Notes: generated by a model not told the origin, from the letters alone. DNA of 11,314 nucleotides from Sphingomonadaceae bacterium (GCA_016742125.1 JACVCM010000097.1:1-11314), one strand, 5' to 3'; counted from the first letter of the stretch, positions 1 to 6,432 are shown. Numbers and translations: made by a program.

Positions 1-260
1 TGCCGGGGCAGGGTCAATATCGCGAGATATCGAGCTGCTCCAATATCGGCGACTGGCAGGCGCGGCGGATGAATGCACGGTATAGACCCAGCGAAGGCAA
101 AGGAACGGTTTTCGTGCACACGCTCAATGGTTCGGGTTTGGCGGTCGGACGCACTCTGGTGGCAGTGCTGGAAAACTACCAACAGGCCGACGGTTCGGTC
201 ACCGTGCCCGACATATTGGTACCTTATATGGGTGGCATCACCAAATTGGAGCCGATGTGA
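1..260 (+). CDS. serS: Seryl-tRNA synthetase, C-terminal 85 residues (partial, 5' end outside window)
   Basis: Cytoplasmic class II aminoacyl-tRNA synthetase that charges tRNA-Ser with serine. Only the end is present; the reading frame enters at base 3 and stops at TGA 258-260. Seen in the sequence: the class II catalytic-core stretch YREISSCSNIGDWQARRMN, then the motif 3 stretch NGSGLAVGRTLVAVLENYQ, whose Arg contacts ATP in this family, then the usual short tail (GSVTVPDILVPYMGG). The context fits, since serS lies directly upstream of surE in many alphaproteobacteria. The last codons carry a GGAG at 248-251, placed as a Shine-Dalgarno for an ATG at 260 that overlaps the serS stop. One small oddity is N-I-G-D-W where the family usually has N-C-x-D-F. 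Identification is secure; the missing N-terminal part cannot be judged. Confidence 0.96.
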   Translation, partial: PGQGQYREISSCSNIGDWQARRMNARYRPSEGKGTVFVHTLNGSGLAVGRTLVAVLENYQQADGSVTVPDILVPYMGGITKLEPM

Positions 261-379
261 TGACCGTCAAATTCTGTTCGTGTCGAGCGAAGACGAAACG
301 CCTATGGGTCGGGCGTGCTTCATGGGTATCTCGTCTCTGCCCAAGGCCAACCAAAATTACGCAGGGGTGGCTTTGGTGA
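260..379 (+). CDS. Possible 39-codon small ORF linking serS and surE
   Basis: Unrecognised. The ATG at 260-262 overlaps the serS stop (TGATG), and the TGA at 377-379 overlaps the surE GTG start (GTGA), so the ORF fills the gap exactly. A GGAG at 248-251 lies 8 bases before the ATG. The predicted peptide begins MTVKFCSCRAKTKRLW. It has nine Lys/Arg, no acidic residue, four Trp (two of the last three residues) and three Cys, including a C-x-C near the N-terminus. No signal peptide or membrane segment is visible. If translated, it could couple surE translation to serS. Against it: the composition is what a shifted frame in GC-rich DNA often gives, it contains several uncommon codons (AAA, CTA, AGG), and I know no homologue. 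The coordinates are certain; the coding status is doubtful. Confidence 0.33.
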   Translation: MTVKFCSCRAKTKRLWVGRASWVSRLCPRPTKITQGWLW

Positions 380-395
380 GAATTCTCCTCACCAA
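373..395 (+). promoter_or_regulatory. Inverted repeat burying the surE start codon
   Basis: TTGGTGAG (373-380) and CTCACCAA (388-395) are perfect 8-bp complements around a 7-base loop. The surE GTG start (376-378) lies inside the 5' arm. As RNA this hairpin would hide the start codon while leaving the purine-rich GGGG (364-367) exposed. It contains an alternative 10-bp palindrome, GAGAATTCTC (378-387). The second surE codon, AGA, is uncommon in GC-rich alphaproteobacteria and contributes to the pairing. Part of the repeat is fixed by the conserved protein start MRILLTND, so chance is possible. Role inferred only. Confidence 0.35.
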
Positions 396-1152
396 TGACG
401 ATGGCGTCCACGCTCCGGGCCTTAAAGTTCTGGAGAAAATTGCCCGCGCAATTAGCAACGACATATGGATTGTCGCACCTGCCGAAGAAAACTCTGGCGC
501 GGGCCATTCGCTTACCCTCACCAGGCCCGTCCGTATCCGCCAGCATGGTGAGAAGCATTTTTCGGTCGCAGGAACGCCCACCGATTCGGTGATGATGGCG
601 CTTGGCGTCATCTTGAAGGATGCGAAACCCGACCTCATCCTTTCAGGCGTTAATCGAGGTGCGAATCTGGGCGACGATATCACCTATTCAGGTACAGTTT
701 CGGCGGCGATGGAGGGCGCGCTTGCCGGGGTGCGCTCGATTGCCATGAGTCAGGTCTACAGCAAGGAAGGTATGGCGGACGCTGTGCCTTTTTCGGCCGC
801 TGAGGCGTGGGGGGAACGGACTTTGCGCCCATTGCTGGATATGCCTTTTACGCCTCGGACGCTGGTAAATATCAATTTCCCGCCCTTGCTGCCGCAAGAT
901 GTCAAGGGCATCAAGGTCGCGCGGCAGGGATTTCACGATTACAGCCGTGGATCGATCGTCAAGGGTACAGACCCGCGCGGTTATGATTATTACTGGTTCG
1001 GCCTGCACGGCATGGTGCACACGTCGGGCCATGACACCGACCTGGAAATCATCGACGATGGCTATATTTCGGTAACACCGTTGCAACTTGATTTGACCCA
1101 TCAGGAATCATTGGTGGCACTGCACGCTGCATATCGCGACAAGGAAATGTGA
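376..1152 (+). CDS. surE: 5'/3'-nucleotidase SurE (258 aa)
   Basis: Cytoplasmic metal-dependent phosphatase acting on nucleoside monophosphates, linked to stationary-phase survival in the family. The GTG at 376 is chosen because translation from it gives the family N-terminus MRILLTNDDGVHAPG and a normal length; GGGG at 364-367 is placed as the ribosome site. The frame stays open upstream to base 73, but that part lies over serS and has no SurE similarity. Metal and active-site positions are present: Asp8-Asp9 (TNDDG), Ser40 (EENSGAGHS) and Asn93 (SGVNRGAN). Also seen are AGTPTDSV (65-72), SGTVSAAMEGA (105-115) and the late ITP-like motif SVTPLQLD (232-239). The stop overlaps the next GTG start by four bases, so it is probably in one operon with the potassium channel gene. 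Its start codon lies in an inverted repeat. Identification is very secure. Confidence 0.97.
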   Translation: MRILLTNDDGVHAPGLKVLEKIARAISNDIWIVAPAEENSGAGHSLTLTRPVRIRQHGEKHFSVAGTPTDSVMMALGVILKDAKPDLILSGVNRGANLGDDITYSGTVSAAMEGALAGVRSIAMSQVYSKEGMADAVPFSAAEAWGERTLRPLLDMPFTPRTLVNINFPPLLPQDVKGIKVARQGFHDYSRGSIVKGTDPRGYDYYWFGLHGMVHTSGHDTDLEIIDDGYISVTPLQLDLTHQESLVALHAAYRDKEM

Positions 1153-2180
1153 GCGAAACGGACGAACCCTATCGCTTTCGCGCATCGCTGCGCCGGGCAA
1201 GCAAATTGCCGGTCTGGGCAGACGTTCTGTTGCGCCTGTCGCTCGCATTTTTCCTTATTTTTGTTGTCATCATAATTCATTGGTTCGACCGCGCTGGTTT
1301 GAAAGACAACCACGACGGAGTGATCAGCTTTCTCGACGTCGTTTATTTTACGATGATTTCCGTCACTACAACCGGCTTTGGCGACATTGCGCCGATCTCT
1401 GACCGGTCGCGCTTTATCGAGGCGGTTATTGTCACACCGGTTCGTATCGCGGTCATCTTCATTTTTGTGGGTACGGCTTATAATTTTGTCATCAAACGCA
1501 GCTGGGAAAAATGGCGCATGAAAAGGATACAGGAGAACCTTACCGGGCATATCGTGGCGCTGGGGTTCGGGACCAGCGGGTCTGAAGCGGTACATGAATT
1601 GATCGAACGCGGAACCGATCCCAAAACCATAGTCGTCGTGGATTGCGATCAGGAACGGCTAACCGTTGCAGAGGAACTTGGATGCAATGTCCTGTGTGGC
1701 GATGCGACCCGAGACGACACGCTGAACGATGTACGTATTACGCAAGCGTGTTCGGTCATCATTTCGGCGGGGCGGGACGACACGTCCATCCTGATGGTGC
1801 TCACAGTACGGCACCTGGCGCCCCACGTCCCGATCAGTGTGGTCGTGCGCGCTGGCGATAACGAGCTGCTGGCGCGCCAGGCTGGCGCCACGACGGTTAT
1901 CAATCCGGTCAGCTTTACCGGCCTGCTGCTCGCCAGCTCCTGCCATGGCCAGCATATTGCCGAATATCTGGCAGATCTGGCATCGGTCAGCGGCAGAGTG
2001 ATGATGCAGGAGCGTCCCGTCAAACCCGACGAGGTCGGCAGTCGCCTACGCGACCTCGACGATGGCATGGGTGTTCGGCTATATCGCCAGGGGACGGCAT
2101 TTGGCTTCTGGGAAACTGAAGCGCAGTCGTTGCAGGCGGGCGATATTTTGGTGCAGATCGTACCAGTTGGGACTGGCTAG
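1149..2180 (+). CDS. Two-TM potassium channel with RCK (TrkA-N/TrkA-C) domain (343 aa)
   Basis: Inner-membrane protein expected to form a tetrameric K+-selective pore gated through a cytosolic regulatory domain. Seen: TM1 around residues 27-44 (a run of Leu, Phe, Ile and Val), a pore loop with filter TTTGFGD at 73-79, TM2 around 90-115, a basic linker (KRSWEKWRMKR), then a Rossmann-type RCK domain with GFGTSG at 139-144 and an acidic strand end, VVVDCD, at 162-167. A TrkA-C-like domain follows at about 285-340. The filter carries Thr where TVGYG channels have Val, and Phe for Tyr; such variants occur in prokaryotic channels. The GTG start overlaps the surE stop (GTGA), with AAGGA at 1141-1145 rather close to the start. 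The TAG stop is shared in a CTAG with the convergent gene. No ligand can be named from sequence. Confidence 0.9.
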   Translation: MSETDEPYRFRASLRRASKLPVWADVLLRLSLAFFLIFVVIIIHWFDRAGLKDNHDGVISFLDVVYFTMISVTTTGFGDIAPISDRSRFIEAVIVTPVRIAVIFIFVGTAYNFVIKRSWEKWRMKRIQENLTGHIVALGFGTSGSEAVHELIERGTDPKTIVVVDCDQERLTVAEELGCNVLCGDATRDDTLNDVRITQACSVIISAGRDDTSILMVLTVRHLAPHVPISVVVRAGDNELLARQAGATTVINPVSFTGLLLASSCHGQHIAEYLADLASVSGRVMMQERPVKPDEVGSRLRDLDDGMGVRLYRQGTAFGFWETEAQSLQAGDILVQIVPVGTG

Positions 2181-2578
2181 ACTCCGAGTAAAACGAACAC
2201 CGTTCCCATTGCGGCGTAAAATAGGATCCAATAGCCTGCGTCAATGGCGAACAACCTGCCCGATTTGCGTGAGAACAAGTAATTTGTGCCGATAGCCGGA
2301 ACGATAAAACCGAGCGCTACCCCAGTTGAAATCATCATCGTAGTTCGTGCTGTTGTCCCGAAATGCGCGAGCAGATGCCCGAGAAAAACCGCCGAGAGCA
2401 CAGAGAAAGCGAATGTAAGTCCGTAAATCTTGAGCATATTGGCGTTTTTCAGGCTTTCCTCGGTAAAGCCGTGCTCTGCCATCCATGCCTTGCCGAAAAG
2501 CGGACCATACCATATTCCGCCGACCAGAAATCCGGCCGCTGCGGCGACGAAAATTGCCAGTAAATTTGCATTTGCCAT
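2177..2578 (-). CDS. DUF1761 family small membrane protein (133 aa)
   Basis: Function unknown; integral inner-membrane protein by sequence. From the ATG at 2578 the protein has about four hydrophobic segments (residues about 5-25, 51-72, 79-98 and 109-131). Motifs I associate with DUF1761 are present: GIWYGPLFGKAW (21-32) and the late YLFSRKSGRLFAIDAGYW (100-117). The start is chosen because a strong GGGAGGG ribosome site lies just upstream and the first membrane segment follows directly; the frame is open for 19 more codons, but that part is not membrane-like. It converges on the potassium channel gene, sharing its stop region, and diverges from rimO. It is likely a single-gene transcript from the candidate promoter at 2607-2635. 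Family call fairly sure; no role can be inferred. Confidence 0.85.
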   Translation of the reverse strand: MANANLLAIFVAAAAGFLVGGIWYGPLFGKAWMAEHGFTEESLKNANMLKIYGLTFAFSVLSAVFLGHLLAHFGTTARTTMMISTGVALGFIVPAIGTNYLFSRKSGRLFAIDAGYWILFYAAMGTVFVLLGV

Positions 2579-2606
2579 GATTGTTTCCCTCCCAAACAAG
2601 GGGTTC

Positions 2607-2635
2607 ATCATGCGCCTGTTCGCCGCCCGTGACAA
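2607..2635 (-). promoter_or_regulatory. Candidate sigma-70-type promoter for the DUF1761 gene
   Basis: On the minus strand TTGTCA (plus 2630-2635) is followed after 17 bases by CATGAT (plus 2607-2612). This gives five of six and four of six matches to the classic -35 and -10 boxes. Transcription would begin near plus 2600, leaving a short leader that carries the GGGAGGG ribosome site. Alphaproteobacterial promoters are often looser than this consensus, so the match is suggestive only. Confidence 0.4.
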
Positions 2636-2667
2636 GCGCGCCGAAACCCGCTATGCGCGCCGCCATC

Positions 2668-4035
2668 ATGGCAACCCAAATCAAAGCAGCGCCCAAGGTG
2701 GGCATGGTCTCGCTCGGCTGTCCCAAGGCGTTGGTCGACAGCGAACGTATCCTGACCAAGTTGCGCGCGGACGGCTATGGCCTGTCGCCGGACTATGCAG
2801 GTGCGGATGTGGTGCTGGTCAACACCTGCGGTTTTCTGGATTCCGCGAAAGAGGAAAGTCTGGAGGCGATCGGCGAGGCAATCGCCGAAAATGGCCGGGT
2901 GATCGTTACGGGTTGCATGGGCAATGAGGCGGAGGTTATCCGCGCCCGCTTTCCCGATGTTCTCGCGATTACCGGTGCACACCAGTATGAGGATGTAGTC
3001 CAAGCGGTGCATGAGGCGGCCCCGCCTGCGCGGGGCGCATTTGTGGACTTGGTTCCCGAAGGCGGCCTGAAACTAACGCCGCGCCATTACAGCTATCTAA
3101 AGATTTCGGAGGGCTGCAACCATAGCTGCGCCTTTTGCATCATCCCGTCGCTCCGCGGCAAACTTGCCAGCCGCCGGATCGATGCCGTTTTGCGTGAGGC
3201 GGAGAAGCTGGTGGCTGCGGGCACGAAAGAGTTGCTGGTTATATCTCAGGACACGTCGGCCTATGGTGTCGATATCCGGCACCAGAGTCAGAAATGGAAG
3301 GGCTACGAAGTTCGCGCGCATATGACTGACTTGGCGCGCGAATTGGGACAACTGCGCACTAGTGAAGGCATCGCCCCATGGGTGCGACTGCATTATGTAT
3401 ATCCATATCCGCATGTCGACGATGTGATTCCTTTGATGGCGGAAGGGCTACTGACGCCATATCTCGACATACCCTTCCAGCATGCTGCGCCGAATGTCCT
3501 AAAGGCAATGAAGCGCCCGGCGAACGAAGCCAAGGTGCTGGAGCGCATCCGCAAATGGCGGAGCATCGCTCCCGACATTGCCATCCGCTCCAGTTTTGTG
3601 GTGGGTTTTCCCGGCGAGACCGAAGCCGATTTCGAATATCTGCTCGATTGGCTGGACGAGGCACAACTGGACCGAGTCGGGGCATTCCGTTTCGAACCGG
3701 TTGAAGGCGCGCAGGCCAATGCGCTGCCCGACCCAGTTCCCGAAGAAATCAAGGAAGTACGGTTCCAGCGCATCATGGCCAAAACCGCGGCGATCAGCGC
3801 GGCCAAGCTCGCTGCAAAGGTTGGTCGCACGTTGCCGGTCATCATCGATGAAATCGGTGAGGCGGACGAGGATGGCAGTATCGGTGCGACCGGACGGTCG
3901 CAGGCCGACGCACCGGAAATCGATGGGCATGTATATCTTCGCGACGTTGCGCCAGTTCTGAAATCGGGTGATATTGTTACTGTGGAAATCGAGGATGCCG
4001 ACGAGCATGATTTATTCGGGGTAATCGCGGCTTAA
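2668..4035 (+). CDS. rimO: Ribosomal protein S12 methylthiotransferase RimO (455 aa)
   Basis: Radical-SAM enzyme that adds a methylthio group to the beta-carbon of a conserved Asp in ribosomal protein S12, using two 4Fe-4S clusters. Seen in order: an MTTase N-terminal domain with Cys18 (SLGCPKALVDSE), Cys54 (VNTCGF) and Cys83 (TGCMGNEAE) for the auxiliary cluster; a radical-SAM core with CNHSCAFC (Cys150, Cys154, Cys157); the strand motif SSFVVGFPGETE (308-319); and a C-terminal TRAM domain (about 380-455) that binds S12. GCPKALVDSE and the pattern around RLHYVYPYPH mark RimO rather than MiaB. The ATG at 2668 is chosen because MATQIKAAPKVGMVSLGCPK matches the family start. ATG 2653 is an alternative, and the frame is open back to 2581, where it would run over the divergent gene's leader. 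No strong ribosome site is visible before either ATG. Full length, all key residues present. Confidence 0.97.
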   Translation: MATQIKAAPKVGMVSLGCPKALVDSERILTKLRADGYGLSPDYAGADVVLVNTCGFLDSAKEESLEAIGEAIAENGRVIVTGCMGNEAEVIRARFPDVLAITGAHQYEDVVQAVHEAAPPARGAFVDLVPEGGLKLTPRHYSYLKISEGCNHSCAFCIIPSLRGKLASRRIDAVLREAEKLVAAGTKELLVISQDTSAYGVDIRHQSQKWKGYEVRAHMTDLARELGQLRTSEGIAPWVRLHYVYPYPHVDDVIPLMAEGLLTPYLDIPFQHAAPNVLKAMKRPANEAKVLERIRKWRSIAPDIAIRSSFVVGFPGETEADFEYLLDWLDEAQLDRVGAFRFEPVEGAQANALPDPVPEEIKEVRFQRIMAKTAAISAAKLAAKVGRTLPVIIDEIGEADEDGSIGATGRSQADAPEIDGHVYLRDVAPVLKSGDIVTVEIEDADEHDLFGVIAA

Positions 4036-4048
4036 CCGCTTCATCTGC

Positions 4049-4075
4049 TTGCCGCATAAATACTTCTGCGATAAT
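4049..4075 (+). promoter_or_regulatory. Candidate promoter before the cytochrome P450 gene
   Basis: In the 72-base gap after rimO, TTGCCG (4049-4054) precedes GATAAT (4070-4075). The spacer is 15 bases, which is short, but a TG one base before the hexamer (TGCGATAAT) makes an extended -10, which can compensate. The predicted start, near 4082, leaves about 25 bases of leader. If real, the P450 and probably thiL are transcribed apart from rimO. Consensus matching only. Confidence 0.35.
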
Positions 4076-4107
4076 TCGGCGGAAATCAGTTCAGCCGAAA
4101 GACCCTC

Positions 4108-5325
4108 ATGTCCGACGATAACCCGCTCCCCACCGGCTACCAGCTTTCGGCGCTCGACCCGACCTATCGCGAAACGCCCTGGGTGCCGCTCGACCGATTA
4201 CGCGCGGCGGATCCCGTGCATCATGACCAGCAGCTCGGCCGATATTTCCTGACCCGTGGAACGGAAGTGTCGGAGCTTATCAAGAACCGCGATCTGAACG
4301 CCGACCCTCGAAAAGCCAATGACGGCAGTTTCTCGAAGACACTGTACGGTAACAATAGCAAGGAACTCTCCATCCTGATGCTCGACGATCCCGAGCACAA
4401 AAGGCAGCGTACTCTTGTGTTGCAGGCGTTCAACAAGCGATCGGTGGACGCTCTGCTGCCGCGGATCGAGGAAATTGCGCGAGGTCTTGCCGACGATATC
4501 GATGCGACGGAAGGTGAGTTCGACTTTGTGCAGCTTTTTGGTTCACCCCTGCCTACCACGGTGATGGCCGAGTTACTGGGCATTGACCCTGCCGATCGCA
4601 AGGATTTTCGGCGCTGGTCATTGGGCTGCATGCAGGCGCTCAATCCGTTCCGCACACCGGAGCAAACTGCGTTATATGAAGAATCAACCATCGTGCTTGC
4701 CGATTATCTGGCGCGTGAGGTCGATATCCGTCGCAGCAAGCCGCGCGACGACTTGATCACGCGACTGGCACTGGCAGAGGAGGAAGGCGATACGCTTACG
4801 ACCCAAGATATTGTGCTGCTGATCCGGTTGCTGTTGATTGCAGGCAATTCGACGACCACCGATATGCTGGGTGCAGGGGTCGTGCAGTTGCTCAAAAATC
4901 CCGAACAGCTTGCCAAGTTTGTCGCCCGTCCGGACCTGCATGACAATGCCATGGATGAAATACTGCGGGTCGAGCCCCCGGTGACCCAGGTTCTCCGCAG
5001 CGCGCATCAGGACATGCAGATCGCGGACAAGGCGGTGAAGCAGGGCGATACCATACACATGTCGCTATTCGGGGTGCATTTCGACCCGGAGGTCAACCCC
5101 GACCCTCTGAAATTCGATATTGAGCGTACCAATATCCAGCATTTCGCCTTTGGCGGAGGTGCGCATTACTGCTTGGGTGCCGGCCTAGGTAAGGCACAGG
5201 CAAAGATCGCATTGCCTATGCTGTTCGAACGGTTCCCGAACCTGGCCTTCGCCCCTGGTCGCGAGACCAAACATAAAATTGCACCTGCGTTCAACGGCTA
5301 CGGTGAAATCTGGTTGGTGAAGTGA
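4108..5325 (+). CDS. Cytochrome P450, soluble bacterial type (405 aa)
   Basis: Heme-thiolate monooxygenase; substrate unknown. No signal peptide or membrane anchor, and the length is normal for class I bacterial P450s. Seen: a C-helix region DDPEHKRQR (93-101) resembling the usual DPPEHTRLR; a K-helix ExxR as E284-I-L-R287; and the heme-binding loop FGGGAHYCLG (348-357) with Cys355 as the thiolate ligand. The I-helix oxygen-activation motif is A245-G-N-S-T-T250. The Thr is kept, but the acid usually before it (AGxD/ET) is Ser248 (codon 4849-4851), which could affect proton delivery or point to peroxide-type chemistry. No ferredoxin or ferredoxin reductase gene lies in the window, so electrons would come from elsewhere. 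It sits 72 bases after rimO and 48 bases before thiL, perhaps an accessory insertion beside thiL. Only a weak ribosome site (GAAAG) precedes the ATG. The CYP family cannot be named by eye. Confidence 0.95.
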   Translation: MSDDNPLPTGYQLSALDPTYRETPWVPLDRLRAADPVHHDQQLGRYFLTRGTEVSELIKNRDLNADPRKANDGSFSKTLYGNNSKELSILMLDDPEHKRQRTLVLQAFNKRSVDALLPRIEEIARGLADDIDATEGEFDFVQLFGSPLPTTVMAELLGIDPADRKDFRRWSLGCMQALNPFRTPEQTALYEESTIVLADYLAREVDIRRSKPRDDLITRLALAEEEGDTLTTQDIVLLIRLLLIAGNSTTTDMLGAGVVQLLKNPEQLAKFVARPDLHDNAMDEILRVEPPVTQVLRSAHQDMQIADKAVKQGDTIHMSLFGVHFDPEVNPDPLKFDIERTNIQHFAFGGGAHYCLGAGLGKAQAKIALPMLFERFPNLAFAPGRETKHKIAPAFNGYGEIWLVK

Positions 5326-5373
5326 CGGCTGGGGAGATTTTGTCAGGCAAAGCAAGCGACTGATGCTTCAGCA

Positions 5374-6288
5374 ATGACCACCGAGTCAGCCTTTGTCGAA
5401 CTGATGCGAAACATCGCGATCGATCCTTCGGCGCGTGGTCTGCTCGATGACACGGCGGTTATCGATTTCGGCGATCAATCGCTCGTTCTAACCCATGACA
5501 TGATGGCGGAGGGTGTGCACTGGCGTTCAAATGCCGACCCTGCCGATGTTGCCTGGAAGCTTGTGGCTTCAAACCTGTCGGATCTGGCCGCAAAGGGCGC
5601 CCGTCCGTTGGGAGTGCTTCTTGGCTTCATGCTGGGTGAAGATGAATGGGACCGGAAGTTTTCCAAAGGATTGAAGGAGATTCTCGACCGTTACGGCGTT
5701 TCATTGTTGGGTGGTGACACCGTTTCCAATCGCGGCGACAAGCGCGCTCTGGGCCTGACTGCCATTGGCATGGCGACGCACCGACCGGTGCCTTCCCGCG
5801 ATGGTGCGCAGATTGGGGATTCCGTATATGTGACTGGAACATTGGGCGATGCACTCGCAGGGTTTGAACTGATCGATGCCGGTTTTGACGAGGTCGGGTC
5901 ATTGGCGAGTGCATACAATCGTCCGGTGCCGCGACTTGCAGAGGGGCAGGCACTCGCGCCGATTGTCCACGCGATGATGGACATTTCGGACGGGCTGTTG
6001 ATCGATGTCGAGCGGATGGCGCGGGCCAGCCGGGTGGGTGTTACTATCGACCTTTCTGCAATTCCGCTGTCGCCGCTTTATGTCAGTTATCGTACCAATT
6101 CGCAGGAAAGCAGGCTGCAGGCCGCAAGTTGGGGCGACGATTACGAGCTTCTGTTTGCAGCACGGGATGCGACACTGCCCGTGCCTGTGACCTGCGTCGG
6201 CAAGTTTACTGACGGCGCAGGGCTGACCCTCACCGATGGCGAAAAGCAAATCCCGCTTCCGCCATCGCTCGGTTATCAACATCATTAG
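5374..6288 (+). CDS. thiL: Thiamine-monophosphate kinase ThiL (304 aa)
   Basis: Phosphorylates thiamine monophosphate to thiamine diphosphate with ATP, the last step of de novo thiamine cofactor synthesis; cytoplasmic. It belongs to the PurM/HypE/SelD-like ATP-binding superfamily. Seen: GLLDDTAVI (22-30) with Asp25-Asp26 binding metal-ATP; LTHDMMAEGVHW (39-50); ASNLSDLAAKGARP (65-78); LLGGDTVS (111-118); DISDGL (203-208); and WGDDYELLFA (253-262). Length is normal. The ATG at 5374 gives the expected N-terminus (SAFVELMRNIA). No ribosome site stands close before it; GGGGAG at 5331-5336 is too far, so coupling to the P450 transcript is possible. thiL next to hppA is, as I recall, a common sphingomonad order, usually with nusB just upstream; here the P450 takes that place. 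A small terminator-like hairpin follows the stop. Confidence 0.96.
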   Translation: MTTESAFVELMRNIAIDPSARGLLDDTAVIDFGDQSLVLTHDMMAEGVHWRSNADPADVAWKLVASNLSDLAAKGARPLGVLLGFMLGEDEWDRKFSKGLKEILDRYGVSLLGGDTVSNRGDKRALGLTAIGMATHRPVPSRDGAQIGDSVYVTGTLGDALAGFELIDAGFDEVGSLASAYNRPVPRLAEGQALAPIVHAMMDISDGLLIDVERMARASRVGVTIDLSAIPLSPLYVSYRTNSQESRLQAASWGDDYELLFAARDATLPVPVTCVGKFTDGAGLTLTDGEKQIPLPPSLGYQHH

Positions 6289-6310
6289 AGCCGCCCGCAA
6301 GGCCGCTTTT
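6289..6310 (+). terminator. Weak intrinsic terminator after thiL
   Basis: Starting one base past the thiL stop, AGC-C-GCC (6289-6295) pairs with GGC-C-GCT (6301-6307) around the loop CGCAA, with one C-C mismatch in the middle. Three Ts (6308-6310) follow directly. The stem is GC-rich but short and the T-run is minimal, so read-through into hppA is likely. The rest of the 144-base gap to hppA holds the hppA ribosome site and no convincing promoter. Confidence 0.45.
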
Positions 6311-6418
6311 ATGGGTTGCGCTTGGCTGCAAAGCCGCCCTATAGCGACCGCGCTTGCACCTGGATTAATGAGGAGTTGGGGGCGGGTGCCTATCGGGCTT
6401 TATCAAGCAAATAAAAGT

Positions 6419-6428
6419 GGGGAAGGGA
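6419..6428 (+). promoter_or_regulatory. Ribosome binding site of hppA
   Basis: GGGGAAGGGA ends four bases before the ATG at 6433. This purine-rich run is the only convincing Shine-Dalgarno in the gap and fixes the hppA start, since no other in-frame start sits behind it. Its strength suits a gene for an abundant membrane protein. Confidence 0.7.
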
Positions 6429-6432
6429 CATC

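Noticed and set aside
73..375. Long 5' extension of the surE frame, which would give a 359-residue protein
   Set aside because: It runs out of frame over the serS end, has no SurE-like sequence, and the family N-terminus begins exactly at GTG 376 with a ribosome site.
1869..1890. 12-bp palindrome CTGGCGCGCCAG followed by TGGCGCCA
   Set aside because: It lies inside the RCK coding region and encodes the expected ELLARQAGA; best explained by codon choice rather than an operator.
4075..4099. TTCGGC/GCCGAA inverted repeat after rimO as a terminator
   Set aside because: Only six base pairs around a 13-base loop and no T-run; it also overlaps the candidate P450 promoter.
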